Made by a program: the position numbers and the translations under genes. Under the pieces are notes generated by a model, which saw nothing but the letters and a program-made list of their open reading frames with translations, had not been told where the DNA came from and ran no database searches. Of a DNA stretch of 17,998 bases, positions 1-8,273 are shown one piece after another (position 1 is the stretch's first letter; the number at the start of each line of letters is the position of its first letter). Source of the DNA: Clostridia bacterium (GTDB lineage: Bacteria > Bacillota > Clostridia > CAKSNL01 > HGM11501). The stretch lies in NCBI GenBank assembly GCA_017390225.1, contig JAFPCL010000012.1, positions 1 to 17,998 on the forward strand. Reading direction: 5' to 3'.

Positions 1-4
1 AACC

Positions 5-33
5 ATTATATCACACAAAAAAAGAATTGTCAA
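5..33 (-). promoter_or_regulatory. Consensus sigma-A promoter firing out of the left edge
   Basis: On the minus strand a perfect -35 TTGACA (28-33) and a perfect -10 TATAAT (5-10) are separated by 17 bases. The transcript would leave the window leftward, so its gene is not visible. From ACTTGACA to the end of the -10 box it matches the GntR promoter at 3313-3341 at 28 of 32 positions, including a run of seven T in the spacer, which suggests a duplicated regulatory region. Confidence 0.8.
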
Positions 34-77
34 GTGTTTTTTTAAATCGAGTAGGAGGCTAACCATTAATTTCCATA

Positions 78-113
78 AAAGGGGATGTAAAAGAATTATT
101 TTACAGCCCCTTT
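78..113 (-). terminator. Hairpin terminator after the ABC permease gene
   Basis: A 15-bp stem with one mismatch (78-92 with 99-113) and a six-base loop lies just beyond the permease stop codon. On the minus strand the stem is followed by only a short T stretch, so termination may be moderate; the stem ends are A/T pairs and could add to the U tract. It separates the ABC operon from the promoter at 5-33. Confidence 0.7.
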
Positions 114-125
114 CATATATCTTGT

Positions 126-2015
126 TTAATTGCTTGGCATAGGCCCCATCTGTAGCTGCATGCGGATGCTTTCCGGGAGCTCGGAAGGAGCAATCACGCC
201 AACCTCCCGTTGGTTTTCATACACCTCATTTTCCACATTCACCGCATAAACCGTCAGGTCGGCAAGAGATTTTTCAGCATCGCGATAATACCAATAGTTG
301 TTCGTATGCTCCATGATTTCTTTGCATAATGCACGGTCTTCGATATACACGCCGCCGATTTGCAGCGCATCATAATACTCTGTTCGTGCCCTTTGGCTTA
401 AATAAGAAGCACTGTTTTCAAAGCTTTGAAGAACGGTAAGTTCAAAATGACTGTGCTGTCTTTCTTTATCATAACCGCCGGCATTCACATAAGCATATAA
501 GGGCGCATTCTCAAGCTCTTCAAAGCTGCATTTTTTCAGCTCTTCGGTATACATATCGATAAATTCCTTCATTTCACTATCTGAGAAATCGTCCCAAGAC
601 ATCAGGTAATTTTTATGCGGATTGATATAGTCATACGATATCTTTTTCAGCTTGTCTATGTATGTGGTACGGAAATCTGTTTCATCATAAATATATTCCA
701 GATATTCTTTCATAGAAGCTTCGGGAACGTATACCCGTTTGTGCAGGCAATCCACGCCGTTTGTGCTGAAATACACATACATATTTCCGTTCTCTTCCTT
801 GTCGCGCGATTGTACCCTTTCCTCCAAAAGCGCATAAAACATATCTACGCCTTTTTCGTCCTGAATATCAAAGTCCCCCATCATATCCACCAATCGGCTA
901 TCGGACATATACATATCCGTAATCGTTATACTGCTTGTCAAGCTGCGCGGGAACACGAAATCATCGATACCGAAAGGATCTGCTTCTCCCACAATCAGAA
1001 CACACAATATCACCGCCCCCACAAGGATCAGCTTTTTCATGTTGCGGAACATGCCGTGAAGGCTTCGCTCAAACACGCCCTGCAGAAGAACAAATGCCAA
1101 AAAGGCGGCAATAAAATACCAGATATTCCCAACAAAGTCGCTACCGATATGAAACAAAACACCGACACCGAATGCCGCCATAAAGGTCAGATAATACTTG
1201 AAGGCATTCTGCCATTTGGGGAAGCCCAAAAATCCGTTGCCGTTTTCGCTCTTGCGTTTTTTGAGAGCTAAAAACCCAAGGGCAAAGCACGCCGCACCGT
1301 ACAAGAAATTTTCCGGCAAAAACAACATCGATGCTTCATCCAAGCTTACCGCAAAGGGGCAAACGATGAAAATCCAGTTGGAAGGATCGTAGCTCCATGT
1401 GGGGAACCATTCCGTAAAGTTGCCAAAAACAATGACTTCCGTCAAGGGAATAACAAACATCACAAAAAGGCTCATAGTTAAATAGGAGAAGAAATGGCAG
1501 GAAATCACGGCGGCAAAACTGAAAATTCCCAAATAAATCACATAGTGGGACAGAATGATCAAAACATTGATAAATGCTTGTCCTATGTAGTAATATGTTC
1601 CACAGCCCCAAAGGGTGTTCATAAGAAGATTGACGAAAAACACCACCACGGGCGACACCAAAAGCATCACAGCCGCGGCACCCCAGCGAGAAAAATACAG
1701 CCGCGTGCGCGTGATAGGAAAGGCGTGCATCATCACGGTGCTATCTTTTCGGAACAGATAGCTGAACACGAAAAAGGCGGCAAAAAAGGCGGCAACCATC
1801 GCAACAAAGGATAAAAGCTCCACATAGTCAAACAACAGGTATTGCGAAATGCTAACTTGTTGGTACACCTCCAAATCATAGTGAATCGGCTTTGACATAA
1901 TGGCAGGCACTAACGTGCACAAAAACAGAATGATGGTGTGCAGAATGATAAAGGCTTTATTTTGCTTGATTGTTTTAAAAAACAGCTGACTATTGCAGGA
2001 GTTTCGAGAAGTCAT
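126..2015 (-). CDS. ABC-2 type transporter permease with large extracytoplasmic C-terminal domain
   Basis: Membrane subunit of the ABC transporter whose ATPase is encoded just upstream. The first half (to about residue 350) holds many hydrophobic segments typical of an ABC-2 permease, for example near residues 20-40, 65-90, 105-130 and 150-180. The last roughly 270 residues are hydrophilic and charged and probably lie outside the membrane. I recall a DUF6449-type domain in this position in clostridial relatives, but that is memory, not a search. I chose the ATG at 2015 (MTSRN) because GGAGG lies 9 bases before it; an in-frame ATG at 2042 has no better site. The gene start overlaps the ATPase 3' end by 26 bases, suggesting translational coupling. 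The substrate is unknown; related YtrA-linked systems respond to cell-wall-active antibiotics. Confidence 0.85.
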   Translation of the reverse strand: MTSRNSCNSQLFFKTIKQNKAFIILHTIILFLCTLVPAIMSKPIHYDLEVYQQVSISQYLLFDYVELLSFVAMVAAFFAAFFVFSYLFRKDSTVMMHAFPITRTRLYFSRWGAAAVMLLVSPVVVFFVNLLMNTLWGCGTYYYIGQAFINVLIILSHYVIYLGIFSFAAVISCHFFSYLTMSLFVMFVIPLTEVIVFGNFTEWFPTWSYDPSNWIFIVCPFAVSLDEASMLFLPENFLYGAACFALGFLALKKRKSENGNGFLGFPKWQNAFKYYLTFMAAFGVGVLFHIGSDFVGNIWYFIAAFLAFVLLQGVFERSLHGMFRNMKKLILVGAVILCVLIVGEADPFGIDDFVFPRSLTSSITITDMYMSDSRLVDMMGDFDIQDEKGVDMFYALLEERVQSRDKEENGNMYVYFSTNGVDCLHKRVYVPEASMKEYLEYIYDETDFRTTYIDKLKKISYDYINPHKNYLMSWDDFSDSEMKEFIDMYTEELKKCSFEELENAPLYAYVNAGGYDKERQHSHFELTVLQSFENSASYLSQRARTEYYDALQIGGVYIEDRALCKEIMEHTNNYWYYRDAEKSLADLTVYAVNVENEVYENQREVGVIAPSELPESIRMQLQMGPMPSN

Positions 2016-2889
2016 ATCCGGTCGCCTCCATTTCATATACAAAAATATCTTCCAGGTTGATTTCTATTTTTTCCGCAAACAACGGCTTATAGCTCTCGGC
2101 TTTCGCCAATTGTTCGTCTATTTTGCCGCGAACCACCAGCTCCACCACTCTGCCGCGCACATTCACGGACAGGGGGTGCATTTCGTGGAACACTTCTTTT
2201 TCCACCGGCTCGGAAAATGCCAGCTGGATTTTATGTACCGTGTCTTTCAGCTCTGCAATCGAGCGCTCAAACATAATATTTTTCCCATGAATGACCGTGA
2301 CGATATCGCAGAGATTTTCCATTTCCCGCAGGTTATGAGAGGACAACACCGTGGTCATCCCCCTTGCCTGCTGTTCTTCAATCAACAGACGTTTTACTAA
2401 CTGGCGGATTACGGGATCCAAACCGTCAAAGCTCTCATCCATCAAAAGCACGTCCGGCGATTGGGCAAGTGCCAGTAGAATCGCCGCCTGCCGCTTCATG
2501 CCTTTGGAGAACGTGCTGAGTTTTTTTCGACTATCCAAGGGAAAATGCTCTTTGACCTCTTTATATTTTTCCATGGTAAATTTCGGCTCGGCTTTCACAA
2601 GATAGCTTGCCATATCGTCCATAGAGCTTCCGCTAAAGAAAAACGGCTCATCGCTGACATAGGCAACACGGCATTTGACCGCAGGATTTTCCCACACGGG
2701 TGCGCCCTCGTAGAGAATTTTTCCTTCATCCGGCTTGTACACCCCGGACATCAGATTCAGTAGTGTGGATTTTCCTGCCCCGTTGGTGCCCAAAAGCCCA
2801 TAGATGGAGCCCTTCGGCACATGGGCGCAGATTTTATCTAAAATTAACTGATCTCCCAATCGCTTGGATACATTTTCAATTTGAATCAT
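1990..2889 (-). CDS. ABC transporter ATP-binding protein (YtrB-like)
   Basis: Cytoplasmic ATPase that should power the permease at 126-2015. All nucleotide-binding motifs are visible in 299 residues: Walker A GTNGAGKST (34-42), a divergent signature STFSKGMKRQ (125-134) with F-S-K-G in place of LSGGQ, Walker B VLLMDE (147-152), the D-loop after it (GLDP) and the switch histidine in SSHN (H185). The ATG directly follows the TAA of the GntR gene with no spacer, and the GGGGAGGGG before it lies inside the regulator gene, so the two are translated from one message. The short signature and length fit the exporter-type ATPases linked to GntR/YtrA regulators. Confidence 0.93.
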   Translation of the reverse strand: MIQIENVSKRLGDQLILDKICAHVPKGSIYGLLGTNGAGKSTLLNLMSGVYKPDEGKILYEGAPVWENPAVKCRVAYVSDEPFFFSGSSMDDMASYLVKAEPKFTMEKYKEVKEHFPLDSRKKLSTFSKGMKRQAAILLALAQSPDVLLMDESFDGLDPVIRQLVKRLLIEEQQARGMTTVLSSHNLREMENLCDIVTVIHGKNIMFERSIAELKDTVHKIQLAFSEPVEKEVFHEMHPLSVNVRGRVVELVVRGKIDEQLAKAESYKPLFAEKIEINLEDIFVYEMEATGYDFSKLLQ

Positions 2890-3264
2890 TTATTTCCCCT
2901 CCCCATCATAAATCTTTTTCACCAGCCGATATGCTTCATCCATCGTTATACCGTTTGCTTTGGCGCAGGCAATCGCACTTTCCAATGCCTCTATATGGCT
3001 TTTTCCGTATCTTTTTTCCAGCTCCTCTTTGGATACGGCAACAAACCGCCCTTTGCCCGGCACACTGTAGGTAAGCCCTCGCTCTTCCAACAGGCTGTAT
3101 GCCCTTTGCACCGTGTTGGGATTCACCGCCAAATCGCACGCCATTTCACGCACCGACGGCAATAGGTCGTCTTTCATCAAAATGCCGCGCAAAATCAGCT
3201 CTTCGATTTGCGAAACCAACTGCTCATAAATCGGCGCATTGCCCTTGAGCACAATGGCAATCAT
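2890..3264 (-). CDS. GntR-family transcriptional regulator (YtrA subfamily)
   Basis: DNA-binding repressor-type protein of 124 residues. The N-terminal winged helix-turn-helix fills about residues 10-77, with the family motifs PIYEQLVSQI (11-20), LPSVREMACDLAVNPNTV (35-52) and the wing GLTYSVPGKGRFV (63-75). Only a short helical tail follows, and no ligand-binding domain is present; this is the hallmark of the YtrA subfamily. The start is supported by GGAGGGG six bases upstream. It is the first gene of the ABC operon, so it probably represses its own operon, which would be induced by a membrane or cell-wall stress. The actual inducer is not visible from sequence. Confidence 0.93.
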   Translation of the reverse strand: MIAIVLKGNAPIYEQLVSQIEELILRGILMKDDLLPSVREMACDLAVNPNTVQRAYSLLEERGLTYSVPGKGRFVAVSKEELEKRYGKSHIEALESAIACAKANGITMDEAYRLVKKIYDGEGK

Positions 3265-3282
3265 CTGTACCCCTCCGTTCTA

Positions 3283-3307
3283 TACTGTATTAACATTATT
3301 TAGTACA
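3283..3307. promoter_or_regulatory. Possible GntR/YtrA operator
   Basis: An imperfect inverted repeat with TACT at one end and AGTA at the other, AT-rich inside, lies between the -10 box and the ribosome binding site of the GntR gene, over the expected transcription start. YtrA-type regulators bind inverted repeats at this position, so autoregulation is a reasonable inference. Roughly eight of twelve arm positions match, so support is modest. Confidence 0.35.
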
Positions 3308-3312
3308 CTTTG

Positions 3313-3341
3313 ACTATACCACATAAAAAAAGGATTGTCAA
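3313..3341 (-). promoter_or_regulatory. Promoter of the GntR-ABC operon
   Basis: Minus strand: -35 TTGACA (3336-3341), 17-base spacer, -10 TATAGT (3313-3318). The transcription start would fall near 3305, giving a leader of about 40 bases to the ATG at 3264. The -35 box lies inside the downstream arm of the terminator of the preceding glycosidase operon. Confidence 0.85.
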
Positions 3342-3362
3342 GTATTTTTTGACAATCCTTTT
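3328..3362 (-). terminator. Rho-independent terminator of the folate/glycosidase operon
   Basis: A perfect 14-bp inverted repeat (3328-3341 with 3349-3362) with a seven-base loop, followed on the minus strand by an uninterrupted T run. It terminates transcripts from the glycosidase operon and overlaps the -35 box of the next promoter. Confidence 0.85.
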
Positions 3363-3366
3363 GATT

Positions 3367-3471
3367 TTATTCTGTTACGAGCTTTGCACACCGCTCTTCG
3401 TTGTCCCAAGAAACCTCGCAGCCCAAGCTTTCGGACACCGTGTAAACAGAAAAACCGATCGTATCCGGCAT
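3367..3471 (-). pseudogene. Relic of a copper-amine-oxidase-N-like (stalk) domain
   Basis: A 34-codon minus-strand reading frame from an ATG at 3471 to a TAA at 3367 ends in residues reading VSESLGCEVSWDNEERCAKL. This closely resembles the C-terminal end of the copper amine oxidase N-terminal domain (PF07833 type), where such repeats typically read like 'AVSEALGAEVSWDNETRTV'. The frame stays open upstream to a TAG at 3523-3525, but that part shows no domain similarity and I see no ribosome binding site. It is most likely the surviving 3' end of a deleted gene, lying between the glycosidase stop and its terminator. A real microprotein cannot be excluded. Confidence 0.45.
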
Positions 3472-3518
3472 AGTAGAAAAAGTTATCGCAACAATCAAAT
3501 TTTTATTTTTTTGCTGTT

Positions 3519-5165
3519 TTATCTAATCACTTCTTTAAGCTTTTGATTAATCTGCTCTCTTACCTTCAGGATATACCCTGCCGACAAGGGATATTCCGTG
3601 AAAGAGATTTCTCCGTCCTGTTCGACAATCTGCATCACGGCTTCTTTGCCGACATAGCTCTCTAATAGCTTGGCGGCACTTCTATCCTGCAATCCGTGAT
3701 AAAAGACCTTCAGGCGAAGGGACGGATACACATCATCTTTGCCCGGGTACACGCCGAAGGGGTCGCCTGCGGGGAAGCTGCCGTCGGCATCGTTGTTGAG
3801 ATACGGATCAATGGCGTGCAGGGACATACGGCTGTAATAGAAATTAAAGCCCCAATGCAAAAAGCCTTTGATGTCGAATTTATACATCTGCAAGCCCATG
3901 ACGCGTGTTCTGTGCGAAGGCATGGCAATCATGCGGTTGGAAAGATTGTTTCTTCCCTGACCACAGCAGTAATATACCCACAGATTTTCGACGTTGTTTT
4001 CGATAAACGGCACAGCGGCATCCGAGCCGGCAACGGGGGTTTCGATATAGCCTTTTTCAAACATTTCATAGTCGGACATAGCATCCAGCTGCTTGAAATC
4101 CCCCAGAAGCGGCTTGATGAAACGGAAAATTTCGCCGTAATGCTCAATATGGGCGGCACTTGGCTCGTCGGAAATATGGAAATACACTTTTTCCTTATCC
4201 CAATTTTCTTCCAACACTTTTTTCAAGGGCGGCAGAAGCTGGGTGATAAATGCTTTGTATTCATCCCCCAAGGCTTCGGTGTCCCAGCCGAATTTACGGA
4301 ATAATCTGCCGTTTTCCGTGACCATGATTTTCGGTGCATGACCGGCACCCCATTGGGTGTACAGATGCGCCATTTCCAGATATTCGATGCCCACCTTGCG
4401 GCACAGCTCCATCCATCGAATCAGCTTTTGAAAGTCAAAGCTATACACGCCGTTTTCATAGGATACGTCAATCAGCTGTACCGTGGGGCGTTCGCCGCCG
4501 ACCATGGTGTCCAGTGCCGGGGTGAAAATCGGTGTGAGAAGCATGCTAATGCCATTGTCACGAGCAACACGCATGAATTTTTCGATCCAAGACCAATGTT
4601 CCTCGGAGAACACATCGATATCATAATAGGTGGCGATACAGTCGGAATGGAACCAGTCCGTGTAGGGAAAGCCGTTTTTCGGAAGCTTTGCGCCGATGAC
4701 ATCTAAATGAAATACACTTTCGCCCCAATACTCACCCATCATTTTAAATATAATCTTGATTTCATGTACGCCGGGCGTCACGCTTTCATTCGGGGTCACA
4801 TCTACCCACACGGCATTATAAAAAACCGTGGGGGCAGAGGCATGGGTTTGATAGGGCTTCAAAATATCCGGAAACAGCCCCGGGTGACGGGACAAATAGC
4901 CGTTATCCGCATTTTGGGTGTAGCTCGGAAAATGCACGGGCACACGGTCTTCGGTGTAGATGCGGATGCAGTCTTTGATGTCCGACTCTATTTCAAGGCT
5001 CATATATTCGCTGATGCCCTCGCCCAGGCAGGCGCGCATGGCAATCTGATAAGAAAAGGTTTCGTTCCAAAGGGCACTGCCCGAATTCATTTCCGGCGCA
5101 TTCAGCTCCATATCGGGCAGAAGCTTTTCCAAGGCGGAAATATTTCTCAAAATCAATCGTTTCAT
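3519..5165 (-). CDS. GH123-like glycoside hydrolase (DUF4091 family)
   Basis: Predicted retaining hexosaminidase-like enzyme of 548 residues. An N-terminal beta-sandwich-like part (about 1-155) is followed by a (beta/alpha)8-type region with 'WFHSDCIATYYDIDVFSEEH' (171-190) and the acidic pair D333-E334 in HISDEP. In the family the adjacent Asp-Glu pair is catalytic (substrate-assisted mechanism on N-acetyl sugars; characterised members are beta-N-acetylgalactosaminidases). There is no signal peptide, so it should act in the cytoplasm. A good site, AAGGAG, lies 8 bases before the ATG. It is the last gene of the operon, 12 bases after the alpha-mannosidase, so the two probably attack the same or related glycans. 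The precise substrate is uncertain. Confidence 0.8.
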   Translation of the reverse strand: MKRLILRNISALEKLLPDMELNAPEMNSGSALWNETFSYQIAMRACLGEGISEYMSLEIESDIKDCIRIYTEDRVPVHFPSYTQNADNGYLSRHPGLFPDILKPYQTHASAPTVFYNAVWVDVTPNESVTPGVHEIKIIFKMMGEYWGESVFHLDVIGAKLPKNGFPYTDWFHSDCIATYYDIDVFSEEHWSWIEKFMRVARDNGISMLLTPIFTPALDTMVGGERPTVQLIDVSYENGVYSFDFQKLIRWMELCRKVGIEYLEMAHLYTQWGAGHAPKIMVTENGRLFRKFGWDTEALGDEYKAFITQLLPPLKKVLEENWDKEKVYFHISDEPSAAHIEHYGEIFRFIKPLLGDFKQLDAMSDYEMFEKGYIETPVAGSDAAVPFIENNVENLWVYYCCGQGRNNLSNRMIAMPSHRTRVMGLQMYKFDIKGFLHWGFNFYYSRMSLHAIDPYLNNDADGSFPAGDPFGVYPGKDDVYPSLRLKVFYHGLQDRSAAKLLESYVGKEAVMQIVEQDGEISFTEYPLSAGYILKVREQINQKLKEVIR

Positions 5166-5177
5166 GTGTTTTTCTCC

Positions 5178-7601
5178 TTACAAGATTATCATTTCGGATT
5201 CTTCCAAATTTCCGTTTTTATACAGAAGTGTCTTGACTTCATAGGGCGTGAAGGAAAGGTTATACGTCTTGCCCCAAGCGGAAACCGTTGCCGCCGTTTC
5301 TGCATCCTGTGTGTTGAACAGACGAACAATCACGCCGTGTTCCGAATGGCGCAGAGCGGAAAGCGTGATGTTTTTATTATCCACACGGAAGCCATCTTCT
5401 TTCTTTTCGCCCAAACCCGACGGGAAGAAGGACAATGCATACGGTCTTTGGTTGTAAATTTCTGCTTCTGCATCAATATTTGCCATATTGGTGGTGAGGC
5501 GATATTCAAATTCACGTTCGCCCATGTCGATATGGTCGTGCCAACGGTTGTCGTCGCAGGTCGTGCGCGGCGGAAGCGGATGACCGGAGAACACGGCGGT
5601 GCGAAGCAGGGTGATGTTCATGGTGCCGTCTTTGAAGCTTCCGCCGTAAGTTCCACGGTTCAGCACCGCAATGCCGGTATCGCCATCGGCAACGGCGCAC
5701 CATTTCTGATAGTTGTTTTCTCTTTCGTTGAGCCAAAGTGTCTGTCTTCCGAATGCCGTTTGTCCCATGTATACGCCGTTTTCCACGTTGGTATCAAAGG
5801 CGAGCTTATAACAGCGGCAAGCATCGTTGGACAGAAGCTTGACCTTCATGTCGATATATGCGCCTTCCTTGGGAATCATGTAGGTCACGAGGGCAAAGGA
5901 ATTGCCCCACTTGAAGGTTGCCTGAATCTTCATGCGCACGTCGCCGTTTTCGACCACACGCACGTTTTCATAGTCGGTATCGGGGTAGCCATTGAAGGCA
6001 TTGGCTTCTGCTTTGGAAACCAGCTCGAAATTACCAAGCGGTTCATAATAACCGTCAAAGGTCATGCCCCATGCATCCTCGGAATCACGGTAGGCAACGA
6101 TTCTTGCACTGCCGGGCTTCACATAATCCTTGCCGTCCACACGGAAAACATCTAAAAGCCCTGTAGCTTTATTGATAGCAACGGACATACGATCGTTCTG
6201 ATACGTAATATGCGTATTGTCCTGCGTGTAGGCATTGATGGGATGACGGATGCCCTTTTCTACCGTCAGCTCGCAATCGAAGCGGTTGATGCACAGGGGG
6301 GCAAGCTCTGCCACAAAAGAAATTCTCTTTCTCCAATCCAGCGGAATATTGCTGTCTTCCTGTTCGTTTTGGGTGGGAATCATTTCTCCCTTGCTGTTGC
6401 GAACATGGGCAAGGGTCACTTCATCGCCGTTCCAGTTTTGATTTTCCAGCTGGAATTCCACTTCCACCACCTGCTTGACGGGATAGGGGTTGGGGTTAAA
6501 GACCAGCACGGGGATTTCTCCGTCCTTGCCGCGGGGTTGCCCTTTGACCAGCTCGAAGAAAGCCTTCATGCAGTATTCTGCCAAAATTTCTCTGCCGAAA
6601 TTCATATGGCGCAGTGCCGCTTCTTCCGAGGGTTTGACCAGAGAGCCGGGCAAAACATCGTGGAATTCATTGAGAAGAAGAGACTTCACGACCTTGTCCA
6701 TGTCGTTTTTATCCGGTACAATGCCTGCCATAACAAGCATTTTTTCACAGCGGGCAAGCTCGTTTTCCAAAGCACGGTGTGTTTGCTTGATGCGCACCAC
6801 CGAAGTATAGCATCCGACATGAATCGGGCCAAGCTCTGTGTCCACAACGCGAAGCCCGTCTTTTTTCACGGAAGCAAAATAAGTATCGCAATCCGAGTGC
6901 AGAACGCGCACCTCGTTTTTGTTTTGCTCCATATAATCCGAAATAGCTTCCAAATCACCACGAGAGGGGCCGCCGCCGTGGTTGCCGATGCCCCAGCAGA
7001 GCAAAACATTTTCTTTATTGCAATTTGCTACGGCATCTTGAATTTTGCCGACAGCACCGCCCTTGGCGCTGGAATACGCTCCATAGATGCAATGCCCAAA
7101 AATCTCCGAGCCATCATAGCCGCGCCAGATAAAATCATTTTCCGGAATACATCCGTTCGGGCGCATGAACACATAAGAATCATAATGTCCTTTGGTAAGA
7201 ATCTGCACCAAGCCGCGGGTGTGACCGAAGGAGTCGAAATTCACGCCGGTTTTGACTTTCACGCCGAATTTTTCCCAGAAATACTTATTCCCCACTTCCA
7301 TCTGACGGATAAAGGATTCGCCCGAAGGCATCAAGCAATCCGGCTGAACATACCAACCGCCCATGATTTTCCATTTGCCTGCCTTCACAAGCTTTTTAAT
7401 GCGCTCAAAAAGTGCCGGCTCATAGGTTTCTACCCATTCATACAGAAGGGATTCATTGTGATTAAATACAAAGGTATCAAACTGCTCGCAGAAATCTGCG
7501 GCAACACGGAAGGTAGAAATCGCTTCCGCCACCCCTTCTTCCTTTTGCCAGAGCCAAATGGGGTCTAAATGGGCGTTGCACAATAAATGGATTGTTTTCA
7601 T
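5178..7601 (-). CDS. Alpha-mannosidase, glycoside hydrolase family 38
   Basis: Zinc-dependent retaining alpha-mannosidase of 807 residues. The N-terminal catalytic domain shows the zinc ligands H11 and D13 (NAHLDPIW), the nucleophile D123 in NFDSFGH, the GNHGGGPS loop (207-214) and the third histidine H314 in NEFHDVLPGS. The remaining roughly 450 residues fit the middle helical and C-terminal beta-sandwich domains of the family. There is no signal peptide, so it should work on mannosides in the cytoplasm. The ATG is preceded by AGGCGG. It lies 21 bases after the YczE-like gene and 12 before the GH123-like gene. No sugar transporter is in the window; uptake must be encoded elsewhere. The linkage preference cannot be read from sequence. 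Confidence 0.93.
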   Translation of the reverse strand: MKTIHLLCNAHLDPIWLWQKEEGVAEAISTFRVAADFCEQFDTFVFNHNESLLYEWVETYEPALFERIKKLVKAGKWKIMGGWYVQPDCLMPSGESFIRQMEVGNKYFWEKFGVKVKTGVNFDSFGHTRGLVQILTKGHYDSYVFMRPNGCIPENDFIWRGYDGSEIFGHCIYGAYSSAKGGAVGKIQDAVANCNKENVLLCWGIGNHGGGPSRGDLEAISDYMEQNKNEVRVLHSDCDTYFASVKKDGLRVVDTELGPIHVGCYTSVVRIKQTHRALENELARCEKMLVMAGIVPDKNDMDKVVKSLLLNEFHDVLPGSLVKPSEEAALRHMNFGREILAEYCMKAFFELVKGQPRGKDGEIPVLVFNPNPYPVKQVVEVEFQLENQNWNGDEVTLAHVRNSKGEMIPTQNEQEDSNIPLDWRKRISFVAELAPLCINRFDCELTVEKGIRHPINAYTQDNTHITYQNDRMSVAINKATGLLDVFRVDGKDYVKPGSARIVAYRDSEDAWGMTFDGYYEPLGNFELVSKAEANAFNGYPDTDYENVRVVENGDVRMKIQATFKWGNSFALVTYMIPKEGAYIDMKVKLLSNDACRCYKLAFDTNVENGVYMGQTAFGRQTLWLNERENNYQKWCAVADGDTGIAVLNRGTYGGSFKDGTMNITLLRTAVFSGHPLPPRTTCDDNRWHDHIDMGEREFEYRLTTNMANIDAEAEIYNQRPYALSFFPSGLGEKKEDGFRVDNKNITLSALRHSEHGVIVRLFNTQDAETAATVSAWGKTYNLSFTPYEVKTLLYKNGNLEESEMIIL

Positions 7602-7622
7602 TTTGTTTCCGCCTTTCTATTT

Positions 7623-8273
7623 TTATTTTTTCAAAAGCTTTGTTAATCCGGGGGTAATCCGCGGCTTGATAAATTTAACCACCAAGCCGATGCATACCGC
7701 AGATAAAATCGTGCCCTCGCGCACGCCCTCCAAGCCATGGAAGAAAATCAAAGATAAGCAAGTAGCCACCACAACCCAGCTCACGTCAAAGCAAACCTTC
7801 ATATTGCCGAAATCCTTTTTGAAAGTGTCGGCAATCGCCTTGATGAGTGCTTCAGAGGAGTTTAAAATCACCTCGGCAATGACGCTTAAGGACACACCAA
7901 AGCCCACCACAACAATGCCGCACATCACCCATAAAAGGCGAAGGGCATACACACCGTTGGGAAGCCCCGATACAATCCACACGCCAAAATCGGAAAAATA
8001 GCCGAAAATCATCGACAGCGGAATTTGCAAAAGCTGAATGGGCTGAAACTTTTTCCGCAGAAGCACAATCTGCCCCAATAAAAACAAACAGTTCGTTATA
8101 AAAAGCCATGTGCCGAAGCTCATAAATTCAAATCGGATGCTCAGAACATTTGCCACCGAGGACACGGGCGATATACCCATATTGCCATGCTTGGTAAAGC
8201 CGATGCCGAGCCCGATAAAAAACAGGCTGATTATAAATAAAATATAGCGTTTAAAGATTTCTTTTTTCGTCAT
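7623..8273 (-). CDS. YczE/YyaS/YitT-like integral membrane protein
   Basis: Polytopic membrane protein of about 216 residues with five to six hydrophobic helices. The first contains the conserved-looking stretch GLGIGFTKHGNMGISPVSS, typical of the YczE/YitT group whose biochemical role is not established. I chose the ATG at 8273 (MTKKE) because GGAGAAG stands just before it and its ATGA overlaps the stop of the preceding gene by four bases, a classic sign of coupled translation; a start at 8291 would lack such a site. In the operon it sits between a folate enzyme and two glycosidases, so a transport or export role linked to sugar use is possible but is inference only. Confidence 0.85.
   Translation of the reverse strand: MTKKEIFKRYILFIISLFFIGLGIGFTKHGNMGISPVSSVANVLSIRFEFMSFGTWLFITNCLFLLGQIVLLRKKFQPIQLLQIPLSMIFGYFSDFGVWIVSGLPNGVYALRLLWVMCGIVVVGFGVSLSVIAEVILNSSEALIKAIADTFKKDFGNMKVCFDVSWVVVATCLSLIFFHGLEGVREGTILSAVCIGLVVKFIKPRITPGLTKLLKK

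Noticed and set aside
3310..3546. Plus-strand 78-codon frame across the terminator and promoter
   Set aside because: It runs through a strong terminator, a promoter and the 3' end of the glycosidase gene, and its sequence shows no domain.
4707..6155. Long plus-strand open frame (about 480 codons) opposite the two glycosidases
   Set aside because: It is antisense to the GH38 and GH123-like genes, has no recognisable domain and no supporting start signals; the opposite strand has clear catalytic motifs.
6210..7568. Long plus-strand open frame (about 450 codons) opposite the alpha-mannosidase
   Set aside because: Shadow of the GH38 coding sequence; the catalytic residues all lie on the minus strand and no family resemblance is seen in the plus frame.
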